Origin: Bacillus sp. JCM 19058
Lineage (GTDB): Bacteria > Bacillota > Bacilli > Bacillales_H > Bacillaceae_D
Reading direction: 5' to 3'
Length of the DNA stretch: 48,311 nucleotides
Assembly: GCA_001310555.1 (NCBI GenBank)
Contig: BAXO01000041.1
Coordinates: 1-48,311 of the forward strand
Numbering within the stretch: the stretch's first letter is position 1; each line of letters opens with the position of its first letter. The notes under the pieces were generated by a model. That model saw only the letters and a list, made by a program, of their open reading frames with translations, did not search any database and was not told the DNA's origin. Made by a program: the position numbers and the translations under genes. This document shows positions 1 through 9,245 of this stretch, one piece after another.

Positions 1-465
1 TTCGCTGGCTTTTGCTTTTTTTTAGTTTCTTGTGAATAGCTTCGATAATGTAGGTGTTGATTCAGATTAGCTAGTTTGTTGAATATAACCAAACTTCGTT
101 CTTAACTACTGATATTTTATCCTTCCACACCTTTAATCTTCACTATTTTTCCTGGGGCAATTTCATACATGCCTAGTTCGGAAATAAATCCGAATCACAA
201 AATTGTTCGTTCGTTTAAATTGCCATTATAAAGATTGGCATCGCAGGTGATCGATTCATGCAGGAGGAAAGGCACCGGTAAGACTAAGAGGACTTTATCC
301 GACGAAGGCTTACTAGCTGCCCGCGGAAAGTAACCATCTAGAGTGGAAATCAATAATCAAATGATCTTGATCATGACATTGATTCACTTAATTTTATTTA
401 AAAGGGACGTCCCTATTTAACATACAAAGAATGATGATTATAGAATAATATAAATTAATATGTTA
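1..465. other. intergenic region with a possible gene remnant
   Basis: No intact gene is visible. On the minus strand around 130-205 a short frame reads like the last 25 or so residues of a protein (GFISELGMYEIAPGKIVKIK, then a stop), which may be the tail of a decayed or truncated gene; I do not recognise the family. A perfect 12-base palindrome AGGGACGTCCCT lies at 403-414, about 110 bases upstream of the padR-like gene. Nothing else is supported. Confidence 0.3.
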
Positions 466-506
466 TTTACAATAGTGTACGACATACAGTATAATGATTT
501 TAGGAG
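460..506 (+). promoter_or_regulatory. promoter, possible PadR operator and RBS of the padR-like gene
   Basis: TTTACA at 466-471 and TATAAT at 490-495 are separated by 18 bases, a good sigma-A promoter. Transcription should begin near 502, directly before the ribosome site AGGAG (502-506), so the leader is very short. The -10 box overlaps an ATG at 494, which therefore cannot be the start codon; GTG at 515 is. The dyad ATGT (460-463) and ACAT (482-485) straddles the promoter and resembles the ATGT/ACAT half-sites known for PadR proteins, although its spacing is wider than usual, so autoregulation is an inference. Confidence 0.55.
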
Positions 507-514
507 TTGATGAC

Positions 515-874
515 GTGAGCGATAAATATGAACACATTGACAAGCTGTTACAGGAGTTGAGGCGGGGAACTATTACAATTGGGGCTCTAAGTCAGCTTTA
601 TGAACCACAATATGGGTACTCTCTTGTCACAACATTAAAAGAAAAGGGGATTCAGGTTGAACCAGGGACATTGTATCCATTGTTGAGAAGATTGGAAAAG
701 CAAGGCCTTTTGGAAAGCAAATGGGATACGAATGAAACTCGACCAAGGAAGTATTACTTATTAAGTAACGTTGGAAAAGACGTCTTAGAATTATTGCGTG
801 TAGAATGGCAAACCATTGCTAGGAGTATGCAAAATTTATTGGAGGAAAGAGATGAAGAAGATGGAGATCGTTGA
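515..874 (+). CDS. PadR family transcriptional regulator
   Basis: About 119 residues from the GTG at 515, which has AGGAG eight bases upstream. The body has the PadR winged-helix pattern: a 'YGYSLVTTLKEKG' helix, the 'PGTLYPLLRRLEKQGLLES' recognition-helix block and the 'RKYYLLSNVGKDVLELL' wing and C-terminal helix. PadR-s1 type proteins are dimeric repressors that bind their own promoter region. The stop overlaps the next gene, which starts at 852, so the two are translationally coupled. PadR plus HAAS-domain membrane protein is a recurring pair in Bacillus, where the regulator is thought to control the membrane partner. The frame is intact. Confidence 0.9.
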   Translation: MSDKYEHIDKLLQELRRGTITIGALSQLYEPQYGYSLVTTLKEKGIQVEPGTLYPLLRRLEKQGLLESKWDTNETRPRKYYLLSNVGKDVLELLRVEWQTIARSMQNLLEERDEEDGDR

Positions 875-1876
875 GCGATATGTTTATGATGTGACTAGGA
901 GGCTACCGGAAGCTCAAAGAAAAGATATCGAGCTCGAACTTCGTGGTTTAATAGAAGATATGCTGGATGAGTATGTTCAAGACAGGGACGTGACTGAGAG
1001 CGATGTGGAGGAAGTATTGTTTGAGCTCGGCCATCCAAGGAGCTTGCGCGGAAATATCGGGGGACGAAAAAGTATTTAATCGGTCCGGAACTATACGAAT
1101 TGTATTGGCTAGTTTTGAAGATAGCTTTGATTTCGGTGGTTTCAGTATTTACTGCTGTTTTCATTATCCAAGTCATTGTAAATCCGATTAACATTCTTGA
1201 TTATTTTGTTAGCTACATCGTGTCTTTTTTTCACTTCCATCATTCCAATTGTTTTTGGCTGGACCACATTGGCTTTGCTTTAGCAGAATATGTTAGTGAA
1301 GGGAAGCTAAAAAAGCTCAATTTAGATAAAGGGTGGAAGCCGTCAAATCTTGCGCCAGTCCCTGACCCTAAACGTCAGATTAAACGAAGTGAACCAATTG
1401 CAGGGATTATATTTTATGTGCTGATTATAGTATTTCTGGCTTTTTCAAATGATTATTTCGGCATTTGGATTTTTCAGAATGGAGAGTTTTTCGGTGTTGT
1501 TCCGTTTATAAACGAAACAACATACAGGTCATTCTTAATGCTAATTCTCATCGTTTTTGGATTTGGTATTGTGAAGGAATGTTTAAAGTTCATTTACGAA
1601 AAGTGGACGTATTCGCTCGTCGTTTTCACTACTATTGTTAATTTGATTTCCATTGCAGTAATTATGTTCCTCATAACTGGGGGACAGTTCTGGAACCCTA
1701 ATTTCATAAACGAGCTTGTGCAAAATGGTTTTTTAATAGAGGGAAGCGAGGCCTATAGTAATATTCGCGTCGTCTGGGAACAGCTTACACTTTGGATGTT
1801 GATTCTGCTAATTTTTGGTTTAATTTGGGATATTGCTGCTGGGTTTATAAAGGTTCGTAAAGCAAGTAAACAATAA
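852..1876 (+). CDS. HAAS (DUF1700-like) domain membrane protein, frameshifted
   Basis: The gene starts at ATG 852 with GGAGG at 841-845, inside the end of padR. Residues 1-65 form the helical HAAS signalling domain ('EIVERYVYDVTRRLPEAQRKDIELEL', 'LFELGHPRSL'). The frame breaks near 1042-1047: reading on in another frame restores the expected 'RKYRGTKKYLIGPELYELYWLVLKI'. A second pair of compensating shifts, one at the T-run near 1225 and one near 1265, restores 'FTSIIPIVFGWTT' before 'FALAEYVSEGKL'. The rest holds about four hydrophobic segments (near 1100-1190, 1400-1450, 1530-1690 and 1790-1850), so it is an integral membrane protein of about 340 residues, likely the partner or target of the PadR regulator. 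A rho-independent terminator follows. Confidence 0.75.
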
Positions 1877-1902
1877 TTTCAGCGTCAATGTTATTGGTAA
1901 GG

Positions 1903-1937
1903 AAGCAGCTTTGAAAAACAAGTTCAAAGCTGCTTTT
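1903..1937 (+). terminator. rho-independent terminator of the padR operon
   Basis: A perfect 13-base inverted repeat (AAGCAGCTTTGAA, 1903-1915, with its complement at 1923-1935) encloses a 7-base loop and runs into a short T tract. It closes the PadR/HAAS operon. Confidence 0.85.
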
Positions 1938-2365
1938 GTAATAGCTAAAATAGAAGGTGTTATTAGCTGGACTGAAATTTATTCGTATCTATATTCTAGC
2001 TTTTAGAGCGTAGTTCTTCGCTCAGGAGGACTTTACGTTTTTTTGGGTCAACTCTACGATTACTTCCATGTTAACCTATAGCTGGACGGTTTGGAATGCA
2101 AGATTTCCCACATTTTTGCTTCGACGATGATTCCTCTTCATTGGACTCCATTCTTTTAACTTCTTATCAAATCATAATGAAAAAGGGTTCCTACTATTTG
2201 TCGAAATCGGTACGCTCAGCCGGGTGCTCACCTATGATGCAGAAATTTTATGGGAAAGTACTATTCTTGGAAAATGATATTTTAATTGGTAATACCGCCA
2301 TCTTTATCTGATCTTCATCTTGGTTTGCTATACTTTATATGTGACATGATGGAGGGTAAACAAAT
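1938..2365. other. intergenic region
   Basis: No gene is supported. A 71-codon frame at 2096-2311 has no ribosome site and matches no family I know. The last bases hold GGAGGG (2351-2356), the ribosome site of the response regulator. Confidence 0.4.
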
Positions 2366-3056
2366 ATGGCAGAAACAATTCTTATTGTCGAAGACGAACA
2401 AATTCTAAGGGAAGTTATCAAAGACTACTTCCTTAACGAGGATTTCAACGTGTTGGAGGCAAGTGACGGAAAAAAAAGCGTTACTATTGTTTGAGGATCA
2501 TGAAGTGGATTTAATCATTCTTGATATTATGTTACCGAAGCTAGACGGTTGGTCTATTTGTAGGCGGATTCGGAAAACATCAGATGTTCCGATTATTATG
2601 CTAACCGCACGTGCTGAAGAGGAGGATACATTACTAGGCTTTGAACTAGGCGCAGATGATTACGTAACCAAACCGTATAGTCCGCTTATTTTATTGGCAC
2701 GAGCGAAACGGTTATTGCAAAGTCGTCATCGAAAGGGCGAGACTCAGGAGCAGAGTCAGAACTTCAGACAGATGAATGGGATATCGATAAACTTACTAGC
2801 AAGGACAGTTAGAATTGATGGAAAGACGATTAATTTAACGCATACAGAATTTGAAATTTTGTCCTATTTAATGCAAAACGAAGGGGTTGTCATTACGAGA
2901 GAACAATTAATAACTAAGGTTTGGGGTTACGAATACGACGGAGACGATCGGACGATTAATACACATATGCGTAACTTACGGACAAAACTGGGAGAAAAGG
3001 CAGCTTCGATCAAAACGATTGTGCGCTTAGGGTATAAATTTGAGGGCGCTTTATGA
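2366..3056 (+). CDS. OmpR/PhoB-family response regulator, frameshifted
   Basis: About 230 residues. Start at ATG 2366 after GGAGGG. The receiver domain shows the acidic pair in 'ILIVEDEQ', the phosphorylation site in 'LIILDIMLPKLDGW', the switch Thr in 'IIMLTARAEEED' and the Lys in 'DYVTKPYSP'. The C-terminal winged helix is OmpR type ('LTHTEFEILSYLMQNEGVVITREQL', 'TINTHMRNLRTKLGE', ending 'VRLGYKF'). The frame shifts in a run of eight A at 2469-2476, where seven would keep 'SDGKKALLLFEDHEVDL' in frame. The stop overlaps the kinase start (ATGA at 3053-3056). The target is unknown, but the downstream wall genes and the 11-bp repeats before them are plausible candidates. Confidence 0.9.
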
Positions 3057-5186
3057 GGAGCCGAATTGTCGTTAAGCTATTTACGTTAACAACTCTCCTC
3101 TGTTTGTTCATTCTGGCGACCGTTTTTATTGGACAAACTTTTTTTTCTTTGAACAATATTATGCAAACCAAAAAGTACTTGATATCGAATCCGCTATCGA
3201 ACGTTATGAAACGGCCTATTTAGACAGCAAAAATGACAAGTACGCACACCAAAAGCTTGAGCAAGATTTTTATCAAGAGAATAGTACATGGATTACAACA
3301 TTGGATCAACATGGGAACTTAAAAAATAGTAACGATTTTTATGTTGAAGTCGATTCTGTGCAATCGGACTTCGAAATATTTATAGGTGAAGAAGGTCATC
3401 CTTACATTGAAGACGAGCGTGCTCAATCTGAGAACAAAATGTTAGAAGAAGAAAATGCTGGTATTGAGGTCGAGCCTGATGACATCAAAGATATAAAAGT
3501 TCAGATTCCCTTATACTATTTAATGGATCTTGAGGATACTTTAACAGAAGAATTTCCTTTGACAGATGCCCGTATTGGTGTATACGGAATTAAGCGCGGA
3601 GAGACGATTATACCATACGTTATTGGTCATTTAGGAAGCTTTGTGCCGGGTTCGGTAGGCACGATAGGAGCTTTAGATCCGTATGAATTGGAATGGGTAC
3701 AAGGAAATTCAACGTATTGGGAAAATAAGCAGCTAAATAAAGCGGTCGGGGAATACCTTGAGAAGAGGGGGCCACTACAGTCTAGCATAGAATCACAGCG
3801 GATTCGCTTTAATCTGGAGGAGGAAACGAAATTAAGAGAGGTAGAGGACGAGCTTTCCAAGAGGAGCTCCGCACAGTCTATTTCTGAATCCCGAGCGATT
3901 GGCTTAAAGGAGGAGGAAAAAGCTCAAGAAAAATGAATCAGCTAGCTCTAAACTAGAAATTGTTCGCTTGTACGGGGCAGTTACAGAGGTGCACCTCCCT
4001 AATCGAAATGAGATCTCAAGTTCCGTATACGCAGATGAATTATTCCTAAATAAACTTAAAGATTTTCAAGCGTCTATTTTATTAGAATCAGATCGTTTAG
4101 GTGTGAGCAACGATTCGATACAAATACAGGATTATGAACAAAATGGAGTTAATTACAAAGTATTAATTAAACCGTTTCAGATTAATGGTGAAACAGCATA
4201 TATATATGCGATGGCCTCGTTACAGCCTGTCGATGATGCAGTCCAGATGGTTAAGGAGTATTACGTTTATTTAATCATTGCTGTCCTGATACTTGTAGTG
4301 CTTGCGTCCTTTTATTATTCAAAAAAAATCGCAAGTCCATTACTGAAAATCAATCAGACAACCAAAAAGATTGCTAGCTTAGATTTTTCTGAAAAGGTTG
4401 CTGTAAAATCGAAGGATGAGCTTGGTACATTGTCGCAAAACATCAATGCTCTTTCTGAAACATTGCACAATCATATCAATCAATTACAGCAAGATATCGA
4501 AAAGGAGAAACAATTAGAAAGGACGAGGAAAGAGTTTATTTCAGGTGTTTCCCATGAGCTGAAGACACCATTGAGCATTATGAAAAGTACCATTTCTATT
4601 TTACAGGATGATGTCGCAACGCATAAGAGAGGGTATTATTTTCAAGCGCTGGAGCAGGAAGTAGACAAGATGGATCGATTAATCGTCGACATGCTTGACT
4701 TGGCAAAATATGAATCGGGCACGTATCAAATGGAAATGAACCCCTTTTATATTGACGAATTGATGGAGCGTGTTTGTCATCAAATTGCTTTAGAGGCATC
4801 GAAGAAGAAGGTGAATATCCGAAAAGAGCTGCAACCGATCGAGGTTATCGCGAATGAGCATCGGATTGAGCAGGTCGTCACTAACTTTTTGTCAAACGCG
4901 ATTCGTCATACGCCAGAGGGAGGCGACATCGTCATTTTCACAATAGATGAAGCGAACGCAGTTAAAGTATGTGTAGAAAATACTGGCGAACCGATTGAGC
5001 AGGTACGAATCGAAAAAAATATGGGATCGCTTTTACCGTGGAGATACGGCACGGCAGCGCTCGAAAGGTGAAACAGGCTTAGGGCTAGCGATTTCTAGGA
5101 ATATTCTTGAACTTCATGGAAGTCTGTATGGTGTCAGAAATACGGAAACCGGTGTTCAGTTTTATTTTTACTTGAACAAATCGTAG
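3053..5186 (+). CDS. sensor histidine kinase, frameshifted three times
   Basis: The reconstructed protein is about 711 residues, starting by ATGA overlap with the response regulator. One membrane segment lies near 3060-3140 and the second near 4255-4320 ('YYVYLIIAVLILVVLASFYY'). They enclose an unusually long, charged extracytoplasmic region of roughly 370 residues. Then come a HAMP linker, the H-box 'FISGVSHELKTPLSIM', the N-box 'EQVVTNFLSNAIRHTPEGG', the G1 box 'VENTGEP', the F-box 'IWDRFYRGD' and the G2 box 'GLGLAI'. Frame breaks lie at the T8 run near 3140 (one T too few), the A5 run near 3925 and the A7 run near 5018. The large sensor domain has a glutamate-rich, coiled-coil-like stretch near 3780-3950; its ligand is unknown. 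A terminator follows at 5204. Confidence 0.88.
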
Positions 5187-5203
5187 CTTCCAACAACGAT
5201 ATG

Positions 5204-5248
5204 AGCTATCGTGTCATGGTATAAAAAGCCATGCGCGATAGCTTTTTT
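5204..5248 (+). terminator. terminator of the two-component operon
   Basis: AGCTATCG (5204-5211) pairs with CGATAGCT (5236-5243), and an inner CATGG/CCATG pairing extends the stem. It is followed by TTTTTT. Confidence 0.8.
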
Positions 5249-5571
5249 GCGTATCCTAATTTTCGGAGCTAGTTTTACGGACTTAGAATAAAATCGACGA
5301 GCGACTTCGAGCGTTCGGGGAAGTCAAGGACGCGACGTTCTCATCGATCGGTGACCATCTACTAGATGAAGGAGATGAGACTAGTATATTTTTTGAACCA
5401 CCTCAGTTTTCAATGCTTCACGATCTCAACCACTTTTCTCTCTAGCCCAAGGGAGACTTGTGTGAAGCTTTTCCTTAGGAGCGAAACATCAATTTAAATA
5501 CTTGGCTTTACAAGCGGACCACACTCTAATCTAAAAAAAACTCCGTCCTTCCTCAATCTTCAGTCAAAGTA

Positions 5572-5604
5572 CATTTCATCTTCATTTCATCTTTATCTCA
5601 TTCT
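5572..5604 (+). promoter_or_regulatory. 11-bp direct repeats, possible response-regulator binding site
   Basis: CATTTCATCTT occurs twice head to tail (5572-5582 and 5583-5593), followed by a degenerate third copy (TATCTCATTCTT). Direct repeats phased at one helical turn are typical sites for OmpR/PhoP-family regulators. They lie about 35-65 bases upstream of the polysaccharide deacetylase and a few hundred bases downstream of the OmpR-type two-component genes. Binding is inferred. The rest of 5249-5571 shows no gene. Confidence 0.45.
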
Positions 5605-5636
5605 TTTAATCTAGCAATAGAGCAAAGCAAACAGGA

Positions 5637-6570
5637 GTGATCATACATGCAATTTTCGCACCTGAGCCGTTCAGGCAGAAGAAAAAGAAGCTAAAAATAA
5701 AGTTCAAGCTCTTATTGTTCCTCGCATTAGCCGTTTCTTGCTTTGGGATGGCGGATCAATTCGTGAAGAGTACTTCTTCGTTGAAAAAGGCAGAGGATGT
5801 GGCAAGTCCCATTGAAGCATTTGAAGGTGAAAGTATCACTGAAGCGACAAAAGCTGCGGAAAAGCTCGATGAAGGGGTGGAGGAAAGAAATCGGCCGGCT
5901 AACGATACTGAAGAAACAATAAGCGCGGGAACAAAAGCGCCACTGACGAAACAGCATCCAAAAACGGTTTACTTAACGTTTGATGACGGACCGAGTCAGT
6001 GGACCGGAGGCTTTTTGGATGTGCTAAACGAACATGGGATTCAAGCGACGTTCTTTATGCAAGGAAACAAATTGGGACAGTCCTCACTCCAACCAGATGT
6101 AAAACGAGCAGTCGAGGAAGGACATTATGTCGGTGGCCACAGCATGACACACGATCATACAAAGTTGTATGAAAAGCGGCAATTTGTTCCTGAAATGGAG
6201 GAAACGTTAGCACTTATCCATGAGATTACCGGGACGAGCCCTCGTTTAGTGCGGTCCCCTTACGGCTCTGTACCAGGGTTAAACGATGACATTATTCTTA
6301 ATCAGGTTGTTGATGCTGATATTAAAGTTTGGGATTGGACAATAGATTCGCAGGATTGGAAGTTTCAAGATAAGCCAGAAAAGGTCCTTAGCATTATAGA
6401 AAATAGTACAACAGCAGATGTCGAGGTCGTTCTCATGCATGAAAAGGAGCAAACGCTAAAGATTCTCCCACAGATCATCACTTTTTTTTAAAGAGCAAGG
6501 ATATTCATTTAGTGTGTACAGTGATTCCAGCCATTTTCCATGTAATTTTATGGCTGACGATCGTTTATAA
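5637..6570 (+). CDS. polysaccharide deacetylase (NodB domain, CE4), frameshifted
   Basis: Secreted or membrane-anchored deacetylase of about 305 residues. The N-terminus is lysine-rich followed by a hydrophobic segment (LLLFLALAVSCFGMA). The CE4 motifs are all visible: 'LTFDDGPSQW' (metal Asp), 'GGHSMTHDHT' (metal His pair), 'RSPYGS', 'WDWTIDSQDW' and 'VVLMHE'. These enzymes remove acetyl groups from peptidoglycan GlcNAc or MurNAc, or from other GlcNAc polymers. Two starts are possible: GTG 5637 in frame, or ATG 5646 with better spacing from AGGAG, which would need one more A near 5685. At the 3' end a T8 run near 6481-6488 ends the frame early; seven T would extend it to 'KEQGYSFSVYSDSSHFPC' and the stop at 6568. 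The next gene is a wall amidase. Confidence 0.85.
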
Positions 6571-6600
6571 CAGTCTATCAATACAGAAAGGAACACGATA

Positions 6601-7282
6601 ATGAAAAAGCGAACACTATATACCTTCACGATCATTCTAATTCTAGCAACTGCAGCATTTAAATTTATAGATTTTGGGAAGGCAGAGAATATGAATGTCA
6701 TTGAAACGAATTATATGACAAAAGGAGAAAAAAACATTAATTTTAAATGGTAAAAGGATTGTACTAGATCCCGGGCATGGTGGAAATGATGCCGGAGCAA
6801 GCGGACAAAGTGGGACGAATGAGAAAAATATTACATTAGAGACAGCCAAGGAAATCAGGGATCTTCTTGAGCAGTCAGGTGCTGAGGTTACGCTCACGCG
6901 TGAGCAAGATGATTACGTGGAATTAGAGGATCGTGTAACGATTGCTTCAGAAAACGATGCAGATATGTTTATTAGTATCCATTACGACGGATTTGAGAAT
7001 AATAATGTAAGAGGGATGACATCCTATTATTACCAAAATCAAGATAAAAAAATAGCAGACTTGATACACCATCACATATTCATGCAGGAGATTGGCACGA
7101 GAGATCGCGGTGTCTCATTTGGCGACTATTATGTATTACGAGAAAACAAGGTACCTGCAGTGTTATTGGAGCTAGGGTATATATCGAACGCAGAGGACGA
7201 AGCTCTAATAAATACGACCGCTTTCCGGAAAAAAGTAGCGACTGGGATTGTAAATGGTATTATTAATTATTTTGCCGAATAA
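6601..7282 (+). CDS. N-acetylmuramoyl-L-alanine amidase (Amidase_3), frameshifted
   Basis: About 226 residues. Starts at ATG 6601 (upstream AGAAAGGAAC). An N-terminal signal anchor (TIILILATAAF) precedes the zinc amidase domain: 'IVLDPGHGGNDAGASG' (first zinc His), the Glu in 'NITLETAKEI', 'FISIHYDGF' (second zinc His) and 'LLELGYISNAEDE' (catalytic Glu region). It cleaves the bond between MurNAc and the stem peptide. The frame breaks in an A7 run near 6729; six A would give 'KGEKTLILNGKRIVLDPGHGG'. It follows the deacetylase by 30 bases on the same strand, so both probably act together on the wall. Confidence 0.88.
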
Positions 7283-7428
7283 GAGAAGCCTTTTTAAAAA
7301 AACGTTGAAACAGTTGAGCAACTAGTTAGGGGAATGTCTCCTCACCTTCACATTTTTTTGTCCTTGCACACCCTCATAGATATCGAAAAATAGAAGCAAA
7401 GGGAGCAATGGCTGGACAGTTGCTGTTA

Positions 7429-7461
7429 AAAACTACGTTTCGTGAGCAAAACGTAGTTTTT
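7429..7461 (+). terminator. rho-independent terminator
   Basis: AAAACTACGTTT (7429-7440) and AAACGTAGTTTT (7449-7460) form a perfect 12-bp stem with an 8-base loop and flanking A and T runs, so it could work in both directions. It probably ends the deacetylase-amidase transcript. Confidence 0.8.
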
Positions 7462-7576
7462 GAAAAAAAAGTTGGAGACAGTGACTCAGATGTTTAACAT
7501 CATACGCCTGGTATTTGATCAGGTGCTTTCCAAGAAGTTTGGCGTCCTTTTAAAAGATAAGAAAAAAAACGTTAGT

Positions 7577-7777
7577 ATATAGAGGGAGTATAAAATTTGG
7601 TGTGAATAATATCTTAATCAAGGATAAGCAGCGTCCAGCTCCAAGAGCCCAGCAACTAGCAAACTTCCTTTCTCTCTGTACGATAAGTCAACATCAGTTC
7701 CTTCCCTGTGTTTCCTTTATTTCCGCCGACGCCGTCCAGTTTGTCCGTTGCTAAAGCGGGCGCTCTGCGCTTTTGTT
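7577..7777. repeat. interspersed repeat, copy A
   Basis: About 200 non-coding bases matching 16870-17060 (copy B) and, in part, 23083-23145 (copy C). Shared blocks, in order: GAGGGAGTA then AAAATTT and GTGAATAAT, GTCCAGC, AACTTCCTT, TCTCTGT then CGAT, TCAGTTCCTTCC, GTGTTTCCTTTAT, CCGT, and finally GTTGCTAAAGCGGGCGCT. The CCAGCGCC-like left part and GGGCGCT right part are roughly complementary, so the element may fold. I see no protein-coding capacity. Confidence 0.7.
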
Positions 7778-7823
7778 CATAAAGGTAGCCTCGACCATCC
7801 GGAAGAGGATTGCATGAGTAAAG

Positions 7824-9243
7824 CTAAATGTGCATTCCTGTCCATTGCCAATAAGTAAAATAAAACAGAATCATAATGAAAATATAGAGTGGCATGAGGA
7901 TAACGCTAATTTTTAATAGCTGCTTAGCATCGAATGAAAAGTCGCCTTCTTCATAAAAAAAATAAGCAACGCTTTTGAACAAACAGGGAAAGTCACGCAA
8001 TAGTTCATACCAATTAAACTTAAAAACACGACCGTCGAGGAATGAAGCCCTATCGATTCACTGAATACGATTAAGCTAGGAATAAAAATAATGGCACGAG
8101 TTGTATGAGAGTGAATGTATAAGTGGCTTGTAACTGTAACTAACAGGATCATCAATACAATAAACCATTCGGGGGCACTTGCGAACAAGTGAAGTACTGA
8201 AAACATTTTCCCCTCAATCCAACCCACGATCCCTGTATTAACTAACATTTTTCCTAGAGCTGTAGCTGCGGCGACAAATAGAACCAATGGCCAAGAGACT
8301 GCTTTTACCCCTTGTTTCCAGCTGATCACTCCATATTTCGGAAGCATAAGAAGCAATGAACCTGCTAGGGTGATGAAGCCTAAATCGTAACCGTGAATTC
8401 CTTCGGTCAGCCATGCAAGCATCATCATGGAGATGAAAATTAACGTCTTATTTTCTCGTACATCCATCGGTTTTTTTTCTTATGCTTATGCCGGTCTGTG
8501 GTAACCGTTTGATAACTTTGACAGTGTTTTTGGGCCACAGTATCCATTTCGTTATAAAGAAAGTTATCATCGTTACTACAAGGGTGAAAGGTGTGCCCCA
8601 TATTAACCACTGAACATAAGAAATCGATTGATCGGCAGTACTTTCAAGCATACCGATTCCGATTAAATGTGATCCTGCCCCTATTAGTGTTGCTGATGTA
8701 CTCATTAAGATGATCACAGGAACGAGTAGCGTCAAAACACTTCGTTCTTCACAAGTATGAAATCTTTCACTGATTTGCTTAATAATCGGCATCGATAGAG
8801 CTGCCCGACCCGAAGTAGATGGAATAAAAAAAAGTAGAGACGAATAAAGCTTTCGTAATGAAAATTAGAATGCTACTTTTGTGCTCAGATTTATTGAATA
8901 AGGAATGGGTGAATCGCTCGGCTAGCCCTGACTGTTTGACTGCTTCCCCAATGACGAAAGCACCGATCATTAACCAAACCACCTCCTGAGCTAAGGATTG
9001 ATATAACAATTCGGCACTCGCTGCTTCATAAAAACAATAGCTGTAATTGTTGCCACTGCAACAAACCCAGCCGGTATTTTCGTCGTAATCCAAATCGTCA
9101 TCGCCGAAAAAAAATGCTATCAAAGAAACCTTCGCCTGATAGTCTAGTTCATCAATAACGAAAACGAGCAAGATGAATAAAACATGGATACTTATTAGTA
9201 GGAACGTTTTTTTTGGAGAGCCTACCCTTCAAAGGATAGGCCC
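7824..9243 (-). CDS. DASS/SLC13-family anion:sodium symporter, multiply frameshifted
   Basis: Integral membrane transporter of about 460-470 residues read on the minus strand. Recognisable blocks are 'WLMIGAFVIGEAVKQSGLAERF', 'STFFIPSTSGRAALSMPII' (the SNT-type signature), 'VLTLLVPVIILMSTSATLIGAGSH', 'WPLVLFVAAATALGKMLVNTGI' and the last helix ending at 7824. Frame breaks fall at runs of seven or eight A/T near 7960, 8470, 8826 and 9106, with another near 9030. The start is uncertain. An ATG at 9241, overlapping the glycerate kinase stop (TAAATG), would suit a coupled operon but needs another shift near 9220; a TTG at 9171 is the in-frame alternative. The family imports di- or tricarboxylates, sulfate or related anions. 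Pairing with glycerate kinase suggests an organic acid such as glycerate or tartronate. Confidence 0.75.
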
Positions 9244-9245
9244 AT

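Noticed and set aside
2096..2311. 71-codon open frame between the PadR and two-component operons
   Set aside because: It has no ribosome site, no coding-like composition and no recognisable motif.
7283..7823. Genes in the long gap after the amidase
   Set aside because: Only the terminator and the interspersed repeat are supported; all frames are short.
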